64,000 nt of DNA from DASRFA01 sp035651755 (GTDB lineage: Bacteria; Desulfobacterota; Binatia; UBA12015), in assembly GCA_035651755.1 (NCBI GenBank), contig DASRFA010000053.1:1-64000 (forward strand), read 5' to 3'. The notes under the pieces were generated by a model, which was given only the letters and a program-made list of their open reading frames with translations, had not been told where the DNA came from and searched no databases. Shown here in pieces: positions 51,925 through 59,796 of the stretch. Made by a program: the position numbers and the translations under genes. How positions within the stretch are numbered: the stretch's first letter is position 1; the number at the start of each line of letters is the position of its first letter.

Positions 51925-52452
51925 GTGAACGAGGATCGGCATCGAAGGCAGAGGGAAGCGAGGTGGTCGTCGCGCGCCGATGCCGCCATGCGCCCCGCGA
52001 CGCCGCGCACCGCGTCGTGCCCGCGCGCGGTGCGGGCGCGGTCGCTGGACGAAGTCTCGCGCGGCGCGCTCGGCGGCATCCGCGTGCTCGTCGTGGACGA
52101 CGATCCGGAGATGCGCGCGGCCGTGCAGGGCGCGCTCGAGGCGGTGGGTGCGGAGGTGGTCGCGGTCGCGTCGGCCGACGAGGCGCTCGACGCCCTCGAG
52201 CGGTCGCATCCCGACCTCCTGCTGAGCGACCTCGGCATGCCCGGCCGCGACGGCTGCGCTCTCATGCGCGCCGTGCGCGCGCTCCCGCCGGAGCGCGGCG
52301 GCGCCGTACGCGCGGTCGCGCTGACCGCATTCGCGGACCGCGACGTCGGTCGCCGGACGATCGACGCCGGCTTCCAGGCGCACGTCGTGAAGCCGATCGA
52401 GGCCGCGGCGCTGATCGACATCGTGTCCGGGCTCGCGGCATCTGATGCTTGA
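51925..52452 (+). CDS. Single-domain response regulator (receiver only)
   Basis: The product is 175 aa. GTG 51925 with GGGAG seven bases upstream is preferred to an earlier start at 51793, whose extra residues look non-coding. Residues 1-50 are a basic, disordered leader. The receiver has IRVLVVDDDPEMRAAV, the phospho-Asp in DLLLSDLGMPGRDG, the conserved Thr in AVALTAFADRD and the Lys in VVKPIEAAAL. There is no output domain, so it acts as a phosphate shuttle or binds a partner. The sequence is like the receiver of the hybrid kinase at 40.8 kb, which hints at a common origin. It is divergent from the NtrC-type gene. Confidence 0.8.
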   Translation: MNEDRHRRQREARWSSRADAAMRPATPRTASCPRAVRARSLDEVSRGALGGIRVLVVDDDPEMRAAVQGALEAVGAEVVAVASADEALDALERSHPDLLLSDLGMPGRDGCALMRAVRALPPERGGAVRAVALTAFADRDVGRRTIDAGFQAHVVKPIEAAALIDIVSGLAASDA

Positions 52453-52528
52453 CGGTCGTGTCGCATCCCGGCACGGCTGCGCTCGGCGGTGATCGGGCGC
52501 GCGGCGCACGCTCGCGAAATGCCGCGGC

Positions 52529-53053
52529 TCAGCCGCGCGCGCGCTCGCGTCGCGGCGGCAGGACGCTCGCACCGCCCGGGGCCTCGTGCGGCGCCGGTTG
52601 CGGAAGCGACTCCTGCGTATCGCGCGCCGCGCGCTTCAGGGGACGGAACGCCCACAGGGTGATGAAGTTGAGGAGCGCGAGCGTGATCGCCATCTCGTAG
52701 CGGTTCCACGCGACCGCCGCGCCGATGGCGCCGGTGTTCCAGATGCTGGCTGCGGTCGCGGTGCCGCGCACGGAGCCGCCGTCCTTCAGGATCGCGCCGC
52801 CGCCGATGAACCCCATGCCCGTCATGAGGCCGTAGAGCACGCGCGACTGGCTGTCGGCGCCGTCGAGGACCTCGATACCGAGGAGGACGTAGGCGCAGCT
52901 CGCGAGCGCGACCAGCGGGAACGTGCGGAGGCCCGCGCCGCCGGAATGCGCCTCGCGGTCCCACGCGATCGGCATCGCGAGGAGATAAGCCGTGCCGAGA
53001 CGCAAGAGGTGGCGGAAGACGTCGGTGAGGTCGATCGGGTTCGTGTCCATCAT
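52529..53053 (-). CDS. MgtC/SapB-family membrane protein
   Basis: The product is 174 aa from ATG 53053 (a second ATG follows directly). The family core is intact: LLRLGTAYLLAMPIAWDREA, GLRTFPLVALASCAYVLLG, LYGLMTGMGFIGGGAILKDG and RGTATAASIWNTGAIGAAV, with four to five membrane helices. The C-terminal 35 residues are hydrophilic. MgtC-like proteins modulate membrane ATP synthase or survive low magnesium; general members have no fixed role. It is monocistronic. Confidence 0.9.
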   Translation of the reverse strand: MMDTNPIDLTDVFRHLLRLGTAYLLAMPIAWDREAHSGGAGLRTFPLVALASCAYVLLGIEVLDGADSQSRVLYGLMTGMGFIGGGAILKDGGSVRGTATAASIWNTGAIGAAVAWNRYEMAITLALLNFITLWAFRPLKRAARDTQESLPQPAPHEAPGGASVLPPRRERARG

Positions 53054-53303
53054 TCGCGACTCGCGGTCGCCGATGCGGCCGATCGCCGGCGCTCCGGGCC
53101 GTGCGCCCCGGAGCTCGGTGGATCGCGCCGCGTTCGCAACCAACTCTCATGCCCGAGCCTCGCTGCGCCGCCGCGGGAGGGTTCGCGGGCGATCCCGCGT
53201 CCGCCGCCCGGGTTCTTGCGCGTCGTTTGTAAGCCCTTCCGCGACGGTCGTGGTCGAATCGCGACGCGCACGGCACGACCGTATCCGGCGCGCCGCCGCG
53301 GCG

Positions 53304-53318
53304 TGGCACGAAAGGTGC
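53304..53318 (+). promoter_or_regulatory. Possible sigma-54 promoter before the esterase gene
   Basis: TGGCACG, four bases, then GTGC matches the -24/-12 consensus (TGGCACG-N4-TTGC) at all but one position. The predicted start of transcription would be near 53330, giving an almost leaderless mRNA for ATG 53333, which is unusual and lowers confidence. An NtrC-type activator is encoded 1.6 kb away. Confidence 0.25.
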
Positions 53319-53332
53319 GGGCGGCCGCGCGC

Positions 53333-55108
53333 ATGCACAGGTATTGTCCCGGTCTCGCCGGATTCGTGGGAACGGTTTCGCCGGCGATCGTCGCCATCGC
53401 GCTGCTCGCCGCGTGCGGCGGCGGCGGTGGCGGCAACGCCGACGGCAGCGAAGGCCCGAAGGTTCCGCCGCCCGCTCCTCAGGAGAACGCGCCGTTCCGA
53501 GCGATCGCCGGCATCTCGATGGGCGCCTACGGCGCGCTCAACCTCGGCACGAAGCACCCGGACGCGTTCGGGGTGATCGGCTCGCTCGGCGGGCCCGTCG
53601 ACCTGACGCAGCTCCTCGTCGACCTCGAGCGCCAGGGCCTTGCCGTGAAGGCGCTCACCGCGAGCCCGGGGAACCCCGAGCAGGAGGCCTCGTTCGATCA
53701 CATGCCGCGGTATCCCGGCCGGAATTTGACGCTGTCGCTCGTGAAGGACCTCATGATCGCGTTCGGCAATCCTTTCCTGCACCACCCGGACCCCTCGCGG
53801 CAGTACCTCGCGAGCGACTCGGAGCCGGCCGCGCTGCGGATGGACGACCGCTTCGGGCCCTTCGAGCTGCCCGCCGACCCGCGCGGCTTCGCCGACGCCG
53901 GCGACCGGAACGGCGACGGCCAGCGCCAGGCGGACGAGTCACCCGACACGCCGAGCGACGTCCTCCTCGGCGCGCGTGGGTCGCTCGCGCGCATCGCGCC
54001 CGCCGCGCAGGGCGTGGACGTCGGAGGGCGCGCCCTCGCCGACGTCGACGGCGACGGCGTCTACGACGTCGGCGACGGGATCGTCGTCAACGGAGCGGAG
54101 CCCTTCGACGACGCGAACGGCAACGGCGTCCGCGATTCCGGCGAAGCCTTCCAGGACGTCGGGCTCGACGGCGTCCCGGGATCCGGCGACTTCGGCGAGG
54201 GCAACGGTGGGTTCGACGTCGATCCGGATCGCGCGCGCTGGCTGTCGGAGGACCCGCTGACGCGCCTGGCGGCACGCGATGCGGCCGCGATCCAGGCGCA
54301 GCGGATCTACATGGACGTCGGCACCGCGGACGAGTTCGGGTTCGCGCGCCACTACGCGAACCTCGTGTCGGTGCTCGAAGGCAAGGGCATCCCGGTGACG
54401 GTGCAGGAGGGGTTCTCGGCGAACTGCACGTCGGTGCCGGCGCCGAGCGAGCCGTTCCTCCTCGTGCGCTACGCCGGCGGGCACATCGGGATCGCGGACG
54501 CCGACACGATCGTCGCCGATCTCCTGAACGGCGACGTCTGCGGCGCCGCGACCGTGTGGCAGCGCCTCATCACGCTCGTCGGGTTCCTGAACGAGAGCTT
54601 CCCCGACGGGCGCTTCGGCCCGGGCGTGGACATCGACATCGACATCGGAAACCTCGGCGACTTGACGGACCTCTTCGAGGGTGTGCGCGTGCGCGGCGAC
54701 CTCGTCGAGGCCGACGTCCCGACGCCCTCGCTCGCGACGTCGCCCGACGCCGCGGTCCCGACCAGCCAGGTGCTGGTGTATCGCCCGATCGAGTTCTTCA
54801 ACGACGCCGATGCGACGTTTCCGATCGTGTACCTGCTGCCGGGCTACGGTCAGGAGACTTCGGACTTCGAGCGCATCCGCGAGCTGCTCGACCTCTTGAT
54901 CCTGACGCGCCAGGTGCAGAACATGTTCGTCGCCGTCCTGCCCGGGAACGGCGGCGTTCGCGGTACGTTCTACGTGAATCACGCGGTGCCGGAGGAGCAG
55001 GTGCCCGACGCGATCGGGCCGACGTCCGGCCGCTACGAGGACGCGGTCGTGAGCGACCTGGTCCCCTACGTCGAGGCGGAGATCGCGCGCGGGCGCATCC
55101 GGCGATGA
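53333..55108 (+). CDS. Secreted esterase lipoprotein with apparently circularly permuted domain order and a Ca-binding-like insert
   Basis: The product is 591 aa from ATG 53333; GTG 53315 is an alternative. A lipoprotein signal ends at LLAACGG. Residues 55-75 already contain the nucleophile elbow of an esterase-D-type hydrolase, FRAIAGISMGAYGALNLG. An insert follows (about 190-310) with EF-hand/dockerin-like loops (AGDRNGDGQRQADE, DVDGDGVYDVGD, DDANGNGVRDSGE). Then come DVGTADEFGFARHY (acid region, about 326) and YAGGHIGIAD (catalytic His, about 382). Only after these, at 490-591, appear the strands that normally come first: FPIVYLLPGYGQETSDFE, FVAVLPGNGG and the closing YEDAVVSDLVPYVEAEI. 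The normal family continues from that segment straight into the RAIAGxSMG elbow. All catalytic elements are thus present in a rotated order. The substrate is unknown. Confidence 0.8.
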   Translation: MHRYCPGLAGFVGTVSPAIVAIALLAACGGGGGGNADGSEGPKVPPPAPQENAPFRAIAGISMGAYGALNLGTKHPDAFGVIGSLGGPVDLTQLLVDLERQGLAVKALTASPGNPEQEASFDHMPRYPGRNLTLSLVKDLMIAFGNPFLHHPDPSRQYLASDSEPAALRMDDRFGPFELPADPRGFADAGDRNGDGQRQADESPDTPSDVLLGARGSLARIAPAAQGVDVGGRALADVDGDGVYDVGDGIVVNGAEPFDDANGNGVRDSGEAFQDVGLDGVPGSGDFGEGNGGFDVDPDRARWLSEDPLTRLAARDAAAIQAQRIYMDVGTADEFGFARHYANLVSVLEGKGIPVTVQEGFSANCTSVPAPSEPFLLVRYAGGHIGIADADTIVADLLNGDVCGAATVWQRLITLVGFLNESFPDGRFGPGVDIDIDIGNLGDLTDLFEGVRVRGDLVEADVPTPSLATSPDAAVPTSQVLVYRPIEFFNDADATFPIVYLLPGYGQETSDFERIRELLDLLILTRQVQNMFVAVLPGNGGVRGTFYVNHAVPEEQVPDAIGPTSGRYEDAVVSDLVPYVEAEIARGRIRR

Positions 55109-55152
55109 GCCGGCGTTGCCACGCGCGGCGCCGGGCGCGGGGCAGCGGACGA

Positions 55153-56673
55153 TCAGTCGGACCACGGGCGGAAGATGCGCCGGTAGAGGTCGGTTTCGAG
55201 TAGGCCTTCCGGATCCACTCGCGCCTTCAGCGCGAGGAAGCGCTGCACGCGCTCCTCGGCGAGCCAGCGCTCGAGGCTCTCGTGCGAGAGCGTCGCGTCC
55301 TTGGCGAAGTAGAAGCGCCCGCCGGCGTCCAGGACGAGCGGGTCCATCGCGCGCGCGAGCCGCCAGAGGTCGGCGCGGCGGCCGCGCGGGATCTTGAACT
55401 CCAGTGCCAGCGAGTAGCCGTCCACCGCGTGCGTCATCGGGAACGGATCGAGGCGGTGGCGCTTCACGACTCCGAGGAGCGGCACGAGGCCCTGCCGCTG
55501 TGCGAGCTCGATCTGCGCGCGGAACACGCGCTCGGCGTCCGCTTCCGGCACGAAGCTCTGGTACTGGATCATCCCGTCGGGCCCGTAGGCGCGCCGCCAG
55601 TCGGGGAAGAAGTCGAGGAGGAACGCGAACTGCGCGTGTGGCTGCGCGTAGCCGCGGCCGGCCTCGCGCCGGCCCAGCATGTACTTGACGGAGTTCACGG
55701 CGCGCATCGCCGGCGGGTTGAAGAGGACGCGCAGGACGCGCCAGGCCTCCGACTTGGGAAACGCGTGGAGAAGCGTGTCGGGCAGGTCCTGCAGGTCCGA
55801 CCGGAACGCGGCGCGATCGGGGGCGGGCCCGCCCGGCTCGCGGTGGGACGCCGCGTGCACGAGGCCCCGCCCCAGCCGATCGCCGCGCGCGAAGGCGTCG
55901 AGCCAACCGACGAGGTAGTCCGCGGACTCGAGCCGGCTCGCGAACGCGTCGAGCATCTCGCGTAGGTTGCGCGCCGCGATCGGCACGACGTCGAGCACCG
56001 GCGAGTGGATGCGCTTCAGCCGGAGCGTCACGCTCGAGAAGCAGCCGAGCATGCCGAATCCGCCGATCGCGCCGTGGAACAGCTCGGGGTTCTGCGTTCG
56101 CGAGCACACGACGACGTCTCCGCTCGGCAGCAGGAGCTCGAAGCCGTCGACGTGCTCGCCGAACGAGCCGGCCTTCCAGTTGTTCTTGCCGTGCGCGTTC
56201 GCGGCGGCGCAGCCGCCGACGGTCGCGAGGCTCGTCCCGGGAACGACCGCGGGCCACCAGCCGTCCTCGATCGCATGGCGCCAGAGCGTGGCGATCGTGA
56301 CACCCGGCTCGACGCGCGCGATCCCGCGGTCGGGGTCCCAGTCGAGGATGCGGGCGAGGCGGGAGCCGTCGAGGATCATGCCGCCCGACGCGAGCGCCGC
56401 GTCCCCGTAGCTCTGTCCGGCGCCGCGCAGGCCGACGCGGAGGCCGGTCCGGCGCGCGAGGTCGAGCGCGGCCTCGAGGCCGTCGCGGGTGCTCGGCCGT
56501 ACGACGTGCGAGAGAGCGCTCGAAGACCGGCCCCAGCCCCAGAGTCGCTCGAGCGGCGGAAGCGCTGCCGCGGCGCGCGCCGTCGCCGTCGCGGCCTTCG
56601 CGGGTGCGTCGCCGCCGAGCTCGCGGGCCACGGACGGCGCCGCCTCGGCGACCTCGAAGCCGGCGAGCGTCAT
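55153..56673 (-). CDS. FAD-linked oxidase, DprE1-like (VAO/PCMH fold)
   Basis: The product is 506 aa. ATG 56673 overlaps the stop of the LLM gene (ATGA). The FAD_binding_4 domain has HVVRPSTRDGLEAALDLARR, LRGAGQSYGDAALASGGMIL, VEPGVTIATLWRHAI and PGTSLATVGGCAAANAHGKN. The C-terminal part contains FYFAKDATLSHESLERW and RVDPEGLLETDLYRRIF, close to the ending of DprE1, which oxidises decaprenyl-phospho-ribose. No DprE2-like partner is nearby, so the substrate could be another polyol or lipid-linked sugar. It is co-transcribed with the LLM oxidoreductase. Confidence 0.85.
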   Translation of the reverse strand: MTLAGFEVAEAAPSVARELGGDAPAKAATATARAAAALPPLERLWGWGRSSSALSHVVRPSTRDGLEAALDLARRTGLRVGLRGAGQSYGDAALASGGMILDGSRLARILDWDPDRGIARVEPGVTIATLWRHAIEDGWWPAVVPGTSLATVGGCAAANAHGKNNWKAGSFGEHVDGFELLLPSGDVVVCSRTQNPELFHGAIGGFGMLGCFSSVTLRLKRIHSPVLDVVPIAARNLREMLDAFASRLESADYLVGWLDAFARGDRLGRGLVHAASHREPGGPAPDRAAFRSDLQDLPDTLLHAFPKSEAWRVLRVLFNPPAMRAVNSVKYMLGRREAGRGYAQPHAQFAFLLDFFPDWRRAYGPDGMIQYQSFVPEADAERVFRAQIELAQRQGLVPLLGVVKRHRLDPFPMTHAVDGYSLALEFKIPRGRRADLWRLARAMDPLVLDAGGRFYFAKDATLSHESLERWLAEERVQRFLALKARVDPEGLLETDLYRRIFRPWSD

Positions 56674-57656
56674 GCTCCGGCGAGGGCCTCGAGCGTGCGC
56701 CAGACGTTCGTTTCGTCGGGGAAGAACGTCGAGACCATCGGCGTCGTGACGCCGGCGGCGCGGAACGCCGCGATGCGCTCGCGGCAGTGCGCCGCGCTGC
56801 CGTAGATCCCGATGCGATCCAGCATGTCGTCGGTGACGCCCGCGGCGACGCGGGCGCGGTCCTTCGCCTCCCAGCCCGCCAGGATCTCGCGTGCTTCGCT
56901 CTCGAAGCCGCACCACGCGACGAAGCGGTTGTAGACCGACGTCGCGAAGTAGGGTCCGAAGGCCGCGCGCAGGACCGAGCGCGCCTGGGACGGCTCGTCG
57001 GTCACGCAGACCTGAAAGCGCGCCACGACCTCGATCTTCGACGGGTCGCGGCCGGCGCGCTCGGCGCCCACGCGCACGTGATCGAGCATCCGCGGCACCG
57101 CCTCGACCGGCATCATGTTGAGCGTCACTCCGTCCGCGATCGCGCCCGCGAGCTCCAGCATCGGCGGCATGAGCGCTCCGACGTGGATCGGGATCGTGGG
57201 GGACGGCGTCCGCATGAGCAGCCGATAGCCCTGGCTCGCGACCGCGCGGCCGCGGAACGACGTGCGCTCCCCGGCGAGGATCGCGCGCACGAGCTCGACC
57301 GTCTCGCGCACGCGCGCGAGCGGTCGCCGGAACGGGACGCCGCTCCAGTTCTGCACGATGTTCTCGCTCGACGCGCCGATCCCGAGGACGAATCGGCCGG
57401 GCGCGAGCTCGTGGCACGATGCCGCCGCGCCCGCGATGACGGGCGGCGTTCGGGTGTACGCCGGGATGACGGCGGTCCCGATCCGGACGCGCTCGGTGAC
57501 GGCGGCCGCGGCCGCCGCGACGACGAACGGATCCGGCCCTCCCACGTCCGCGATCCAGAGGCTCTCGTAGCCGAGCTCCTCCGCGCGCCGCGCGACGCGC
57601 TGGCACATCGGAAGATCGGGCGGGACCGGCAGGCTGGCCGCGATGCGCGTGGTCAC
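56670..57656 (-). CDS. LLM-class flavin-dependent oxidoreductase
   Basis: The product is 328 aa. GTG 57656 has GCGAGG five bases upstream. The luciferase-like barrel shows RRAEELGYESLWIADVGGPD, VRIGTAVIPAYTRTPPVIA (F420-type loop), RFVLGIGASSENIVQNWSG, PIHVGALMPPMLELAGAIAD and the C-terminal CRERIAAFRAAGVTTPM. It is probably F420-dependent, with unknown substrate. Its stop overlaps the FAD oxidase start, so the two enzymes likely act on one pathway. It is only distantly like the LLM protein at 12.3 kb. Confidence 0.85.
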   Translation of the reverse strand: MTTRIAASLPVPPDLPMCQRVARRAEELGYESLWIADVGGPDPFVVAAAAAAVTERVRIGTAVIPAYTRTPPVIAGAAASCHELAPGRFVLGIGASSENIVQNWSGVPFRRPLARVRETVELVRAILAGERTSFRGRAVASQGYRLLMRTPSPTIPIHVGALMPPMLELAGAIADGVTLNMMPVEAVPRMLDHVRVGAERAGRDPSKIEVVARFQVCVTDEPSQARSVLRAAFGPYFATSVYNRFVAWCGFESEAREILAGWEAKDRARVAAGVTDDMLDRIGIYGSAAHCRERIAAFRAAGVTTPMVSTFFPDETNVWRTLEALAGA

Positions 57657-57812
57657 GAGTCCTCGCTTACCACCGCCGCGACCGCAGAGGCCAGAAGCCG
57701 CGGCGCGTCGGGCGGCCATCGGCGCATCGCGGGGCATGGCGCTTGCACCGGCGACGGGCGGGTGACCGCGTTCGGCGACCCGCCGGCGCGGCGTCGCAGA
57801 GGAGGGACGACG

Positions 57813-58160
57813 ATGCGAAGCGCGATCGTGCATGCGGCCGCGATGGCTCTCCTGGTCCTGACCGCCGGCGCGTGCGATCGCCGCGACGAGCAGGTCGTCC
57901 GAGACGAGCAGGCGGTCCGAAAGGACGCCTACGGCGACGAGCGCGTCGTCGCCGAGGTGCAGCACGAGCTCAAGGTCAACGGCAAGTTCGAATCGGATGC
58001 GGTGGCGGTCCGCGCGATGGACGGCGTCGTCACGCTGAGCGGGCAGGTCGCGAGCCATGCGGATCGCAAGCGCGCCGAGGACCTCGCCAAGGGAGTCCAG
58101 GGCGTGCAGCGCGTCGACAACCAGATCGCGGTCGCGGGCGGCGGTGGACGCTCGTCGTGA
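57813..58160 (+). CDS. BON-domain lipoprotein
   Basis: The product is 115 aa. ATG 57813 follows GGAGGG. The signal peptide ends in VLTAGACDRR, a lipobox. One BON domain follows (about 42-108): VVAEVQHELKVNGKFESDAV, AMDGVVTLSGQVASHADRKR and GVQRVDNQIAV. It probably sits at the outer membrane or periplasmic face and belongs to the osmotic-stress type. It is the first of several small stress-type genes running rightward. Confidence 0.9.
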   Translation: MRSAIVHAAAMALLVLTAGACDRRDEQVVRDEQAVRKDAYGDERVVAEVQHELKVNGKFESDAVAVRAMDGVVTLSGQVASHADRKRAEDLAKGVQGVQRVDNQIAVAGGGGRSS

Positions 58161-58629
58161 CGCGCGACGAGGCGGGGACGCGCGCTCGAGCACGACGACG
58201 CGTCCGCCTGAAGCCGCTCGCCGGGCGTAGCGCGTTCCGATGTAACACGGGCTTTCGCCGTCGAGCCGCTTTGTAGACTGGACCGGCTTCCGAACGCCGT
58301 TTGCGGGTGGCCGCGCACGGCACGACGCGGGCGCGACGAGCCGCGACGCGGTGCGCGGCGGGCGATGGAGTGCGGGTTTCGCGGCATGCGTCAAGCAGAG
58401 GCGGCACCCGGGGAGCGCCCGGTGCCGGCGGGACTCCGCCTCGGCATCGCCGTTGCAGCGCGATTCGTTGGCCGTCCGGGGGCGGCGTCCGAGCCGCAGT
58501 GACGGAACGCGGCGGCGCCGGCACGGCCGGCACGGAATCCGTCGGCGGGAGCAGGGCGCGCATCGTCGCCCCGAGCGCCGCCGCGCTCGCCGGCGAGCCA
58601 ACCACCCCAGCGATGACCGGAGGTGAACG
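58161..58629. other. Intergenic region without a supported gene
   Basis: About 470 bases lie between two rightward genes. The reading frames here are Arg/Gly-rich and lack ribosome sites. A GC-rich imperfect inverted repeat (AGGCGG...ACGCG with CGCGTCCGCCT) just after the BON gene, about 58168-58211, may act as its terminator. The ribosome site of the next gene, GGAGG, is at its right end. Confidence 0.45.
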
Positions 58630-58905
58630 ATGAAAGACAGCCGCCGCGCGATCTTGCGGTGGAGGGATGGGCGCGAGCTGACGGCGACGATCGACGACGG
58701 GTGGGTGTGCGCCGACACGGGCTTCGCGGAGCTGCTGAACCGCGGCTGGCCCCTCCGCAAGCGCACCCAGCGACCCGGACACGATCTCCTCGCGAGCCTC
58801 GCGCGTGAGGTGGCAAAGATCTTCTCGGCGGACGTGGTGCTCCTGAAAGGAAGCTCGGCCGGGACGCGCGCGCCCGAAGCGCGGTCGCGCGGCGGATCCG
58901 CCTGA
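58630..58905 (+). CDS. Small basic hypothetical protein (91 aa)
   Basis: ATG 58630 has GGAGG six bases upstream. The sequence begins KDSRRAILRWRDGRELTATI and contains DDGWVCADTGFAELLNRGWP and SLAREVAKIFSADVVLLKG; the C-terminal 15 residues are Arg/Gly/Ala-rich. I do not recognise a family. It is spaced 32 bases before the metallothionein-like gene and is probably part of the same transcript. Confidence 0.6.
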   Translation: MKDSRRAILRWRDGRELTATIDDGWVCADTGFAELLNRGWPLRKRTQRPGHDLLASLAREVAKIFSADVVLLKGSSAGTRAPEARSRGGSA

Positions 58906-58937
58906 GGGGTCTGGCGAGAAGACGCGGAGGTCGGACA

Positions 58938-59105
58938 ATGGAAGCCGGAGAGCAAGGCGGCTGCGCGCACGGGAACTGCCTGTGCGCGGCCGGGGATCAG
59001 GGTTTCTGCAGCAGCTACTGCGAGAGCGAAGGCGACGCGGGCGAAGCCGCGGGCTCGGCTTGCCAATGCGGGCATCCCGAGTGCCGCGCCGCCGAAGGCG
59101 GATGA
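58938..59105 (+). CDS. Metallothionein-like Cys-rich small protein
   Basis: The product is 55 aa, with AGGTC-type spacing from GGAGG to ATG 58938. Eight Cys and two His are ordered as CAHGNCLC, then FCSSYCES and finally CQCGHPEC. This C-x4-C-x-C ... C-x3-C ... C-x-C-GH-x2-C pattern is that of short bacterial metallothionein-type proteins with a CGHxxC end. It likely binds zinc, copper or cadmium in the cytoplasm. It has no signal peptide. It lies between two stress-type genes, with the BON-domain gene starting five bases after its stop, so an operon is likely. Confidence 0.75.
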   Translation: MEAGEQGGCAHGNCLCAAGDQGFCSSYCESEGDAGEAAGSACQCGHPECRAAEGG

Positions 59106-59109
59106 GGGC

Positions 59110-59796
59110 ATGATGCGCGTGACGGCATTCCTGACCGGCCTCGCGGCCGGCGGCGGTCTCACCTACCTGTTCGATCCCGAGTCGGGCCGTCGCCGGCGGG
59201 CGCTTGCACGGGATCGCATCGAGCGCTTCCGGCGCGAGGCGCGCGAGGCCGCGGAGGTGGCGGCGAAGGACGCGGTCAACCGCGCCTGGGGCACGGTCGC
59301 CGAAGTCGGCCAGCGCGCCCTGCCCGAGGGCACGCCGCCCGACGAGGTCCTGCAGGCGCGCGTCAAGGCCGCGCTCGGGAGCGTCGTGAGCCATCCGCGC
59401 GCGATCGCCGTCGAGGCGAGCGACGGCATGGTCCGGCTCCGCGGTCCCGTGCTCGCGGAGGACGTCGTAGGGCTGCTCGCGCGGGCGCGCTCGGTGCGCG
59501 GCGTGCGCGCCGTCGAGGACGAGCTGGAGGTGCACGAGACGAGCGAGGGCGTTCCGGCGCTGCAGGGGCCGGCGCGCCGGCGCCTGCCTCGGCAGGCGCC
59601 GCCGGCCGCGCAAGCGGCCGCGGTCGCGGGGTCGGCGGCGGTCGTCACGTTCCTCGGCGGACGCATCCTGCTGCGGATCGCGACGGCGCTCGCCCCGCAA
59701 GTGGCGGCGGCGGGGATTGCCGCGCTCGCTCTCTCGGTCGCGCGTCAGGAGAGCCGGAGTCGCCGATCGCGCGGGGCGCCCGCCGCCGCCGCATGA
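59110..59796 (+). CDS. Membrane-associated BON-domain protein
   Basis: The product is 228 aa from ATG 59110 (a second ATG follows). An N-terminal hydrophobic segment runs into LTYLFDPESGRRRRALARDR, a motif common in small membrane proteins of stress clusters. A BON domain spans about 75-142 (VLQARVKAALGSVVSHPRAI, ASDGMVRLRGPVL, GVRAVEDELEVHE). The C-terminus has two hydrophobic stretches and an Arg-rich tail. It overlaps the FAD/Rieske gene by four bases (ATGA), so the genes are coupled. Confidence 0.8.
   Translation: MMRVTAFLTGLAAGGGLTYLFDPESGRRRRALARDRIERFRREAREAAEVAAKDAVNRAWGTVAEVGQRALPEGTPPDEVLQARVKAALGSVVSHPRAIAVEASDGMVRLRGPVLAEDVVGLLARARSVRGVRAVEDELEVHETSEGVPALQGPARRRLPRQAPPAAQAAAVAGSAAVVTFLGGRILLRIATALAPQVAAAGIAALALSVARQESRSRRSRGAPAAAA

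Noticed and set aside
58351..58626. Plus-strand frame of 91 codons in the gap before the small basic gene
   Set aside because: It is an Arg-rich sequence with no ribosome site, and it ends just before a gene that has a good one.
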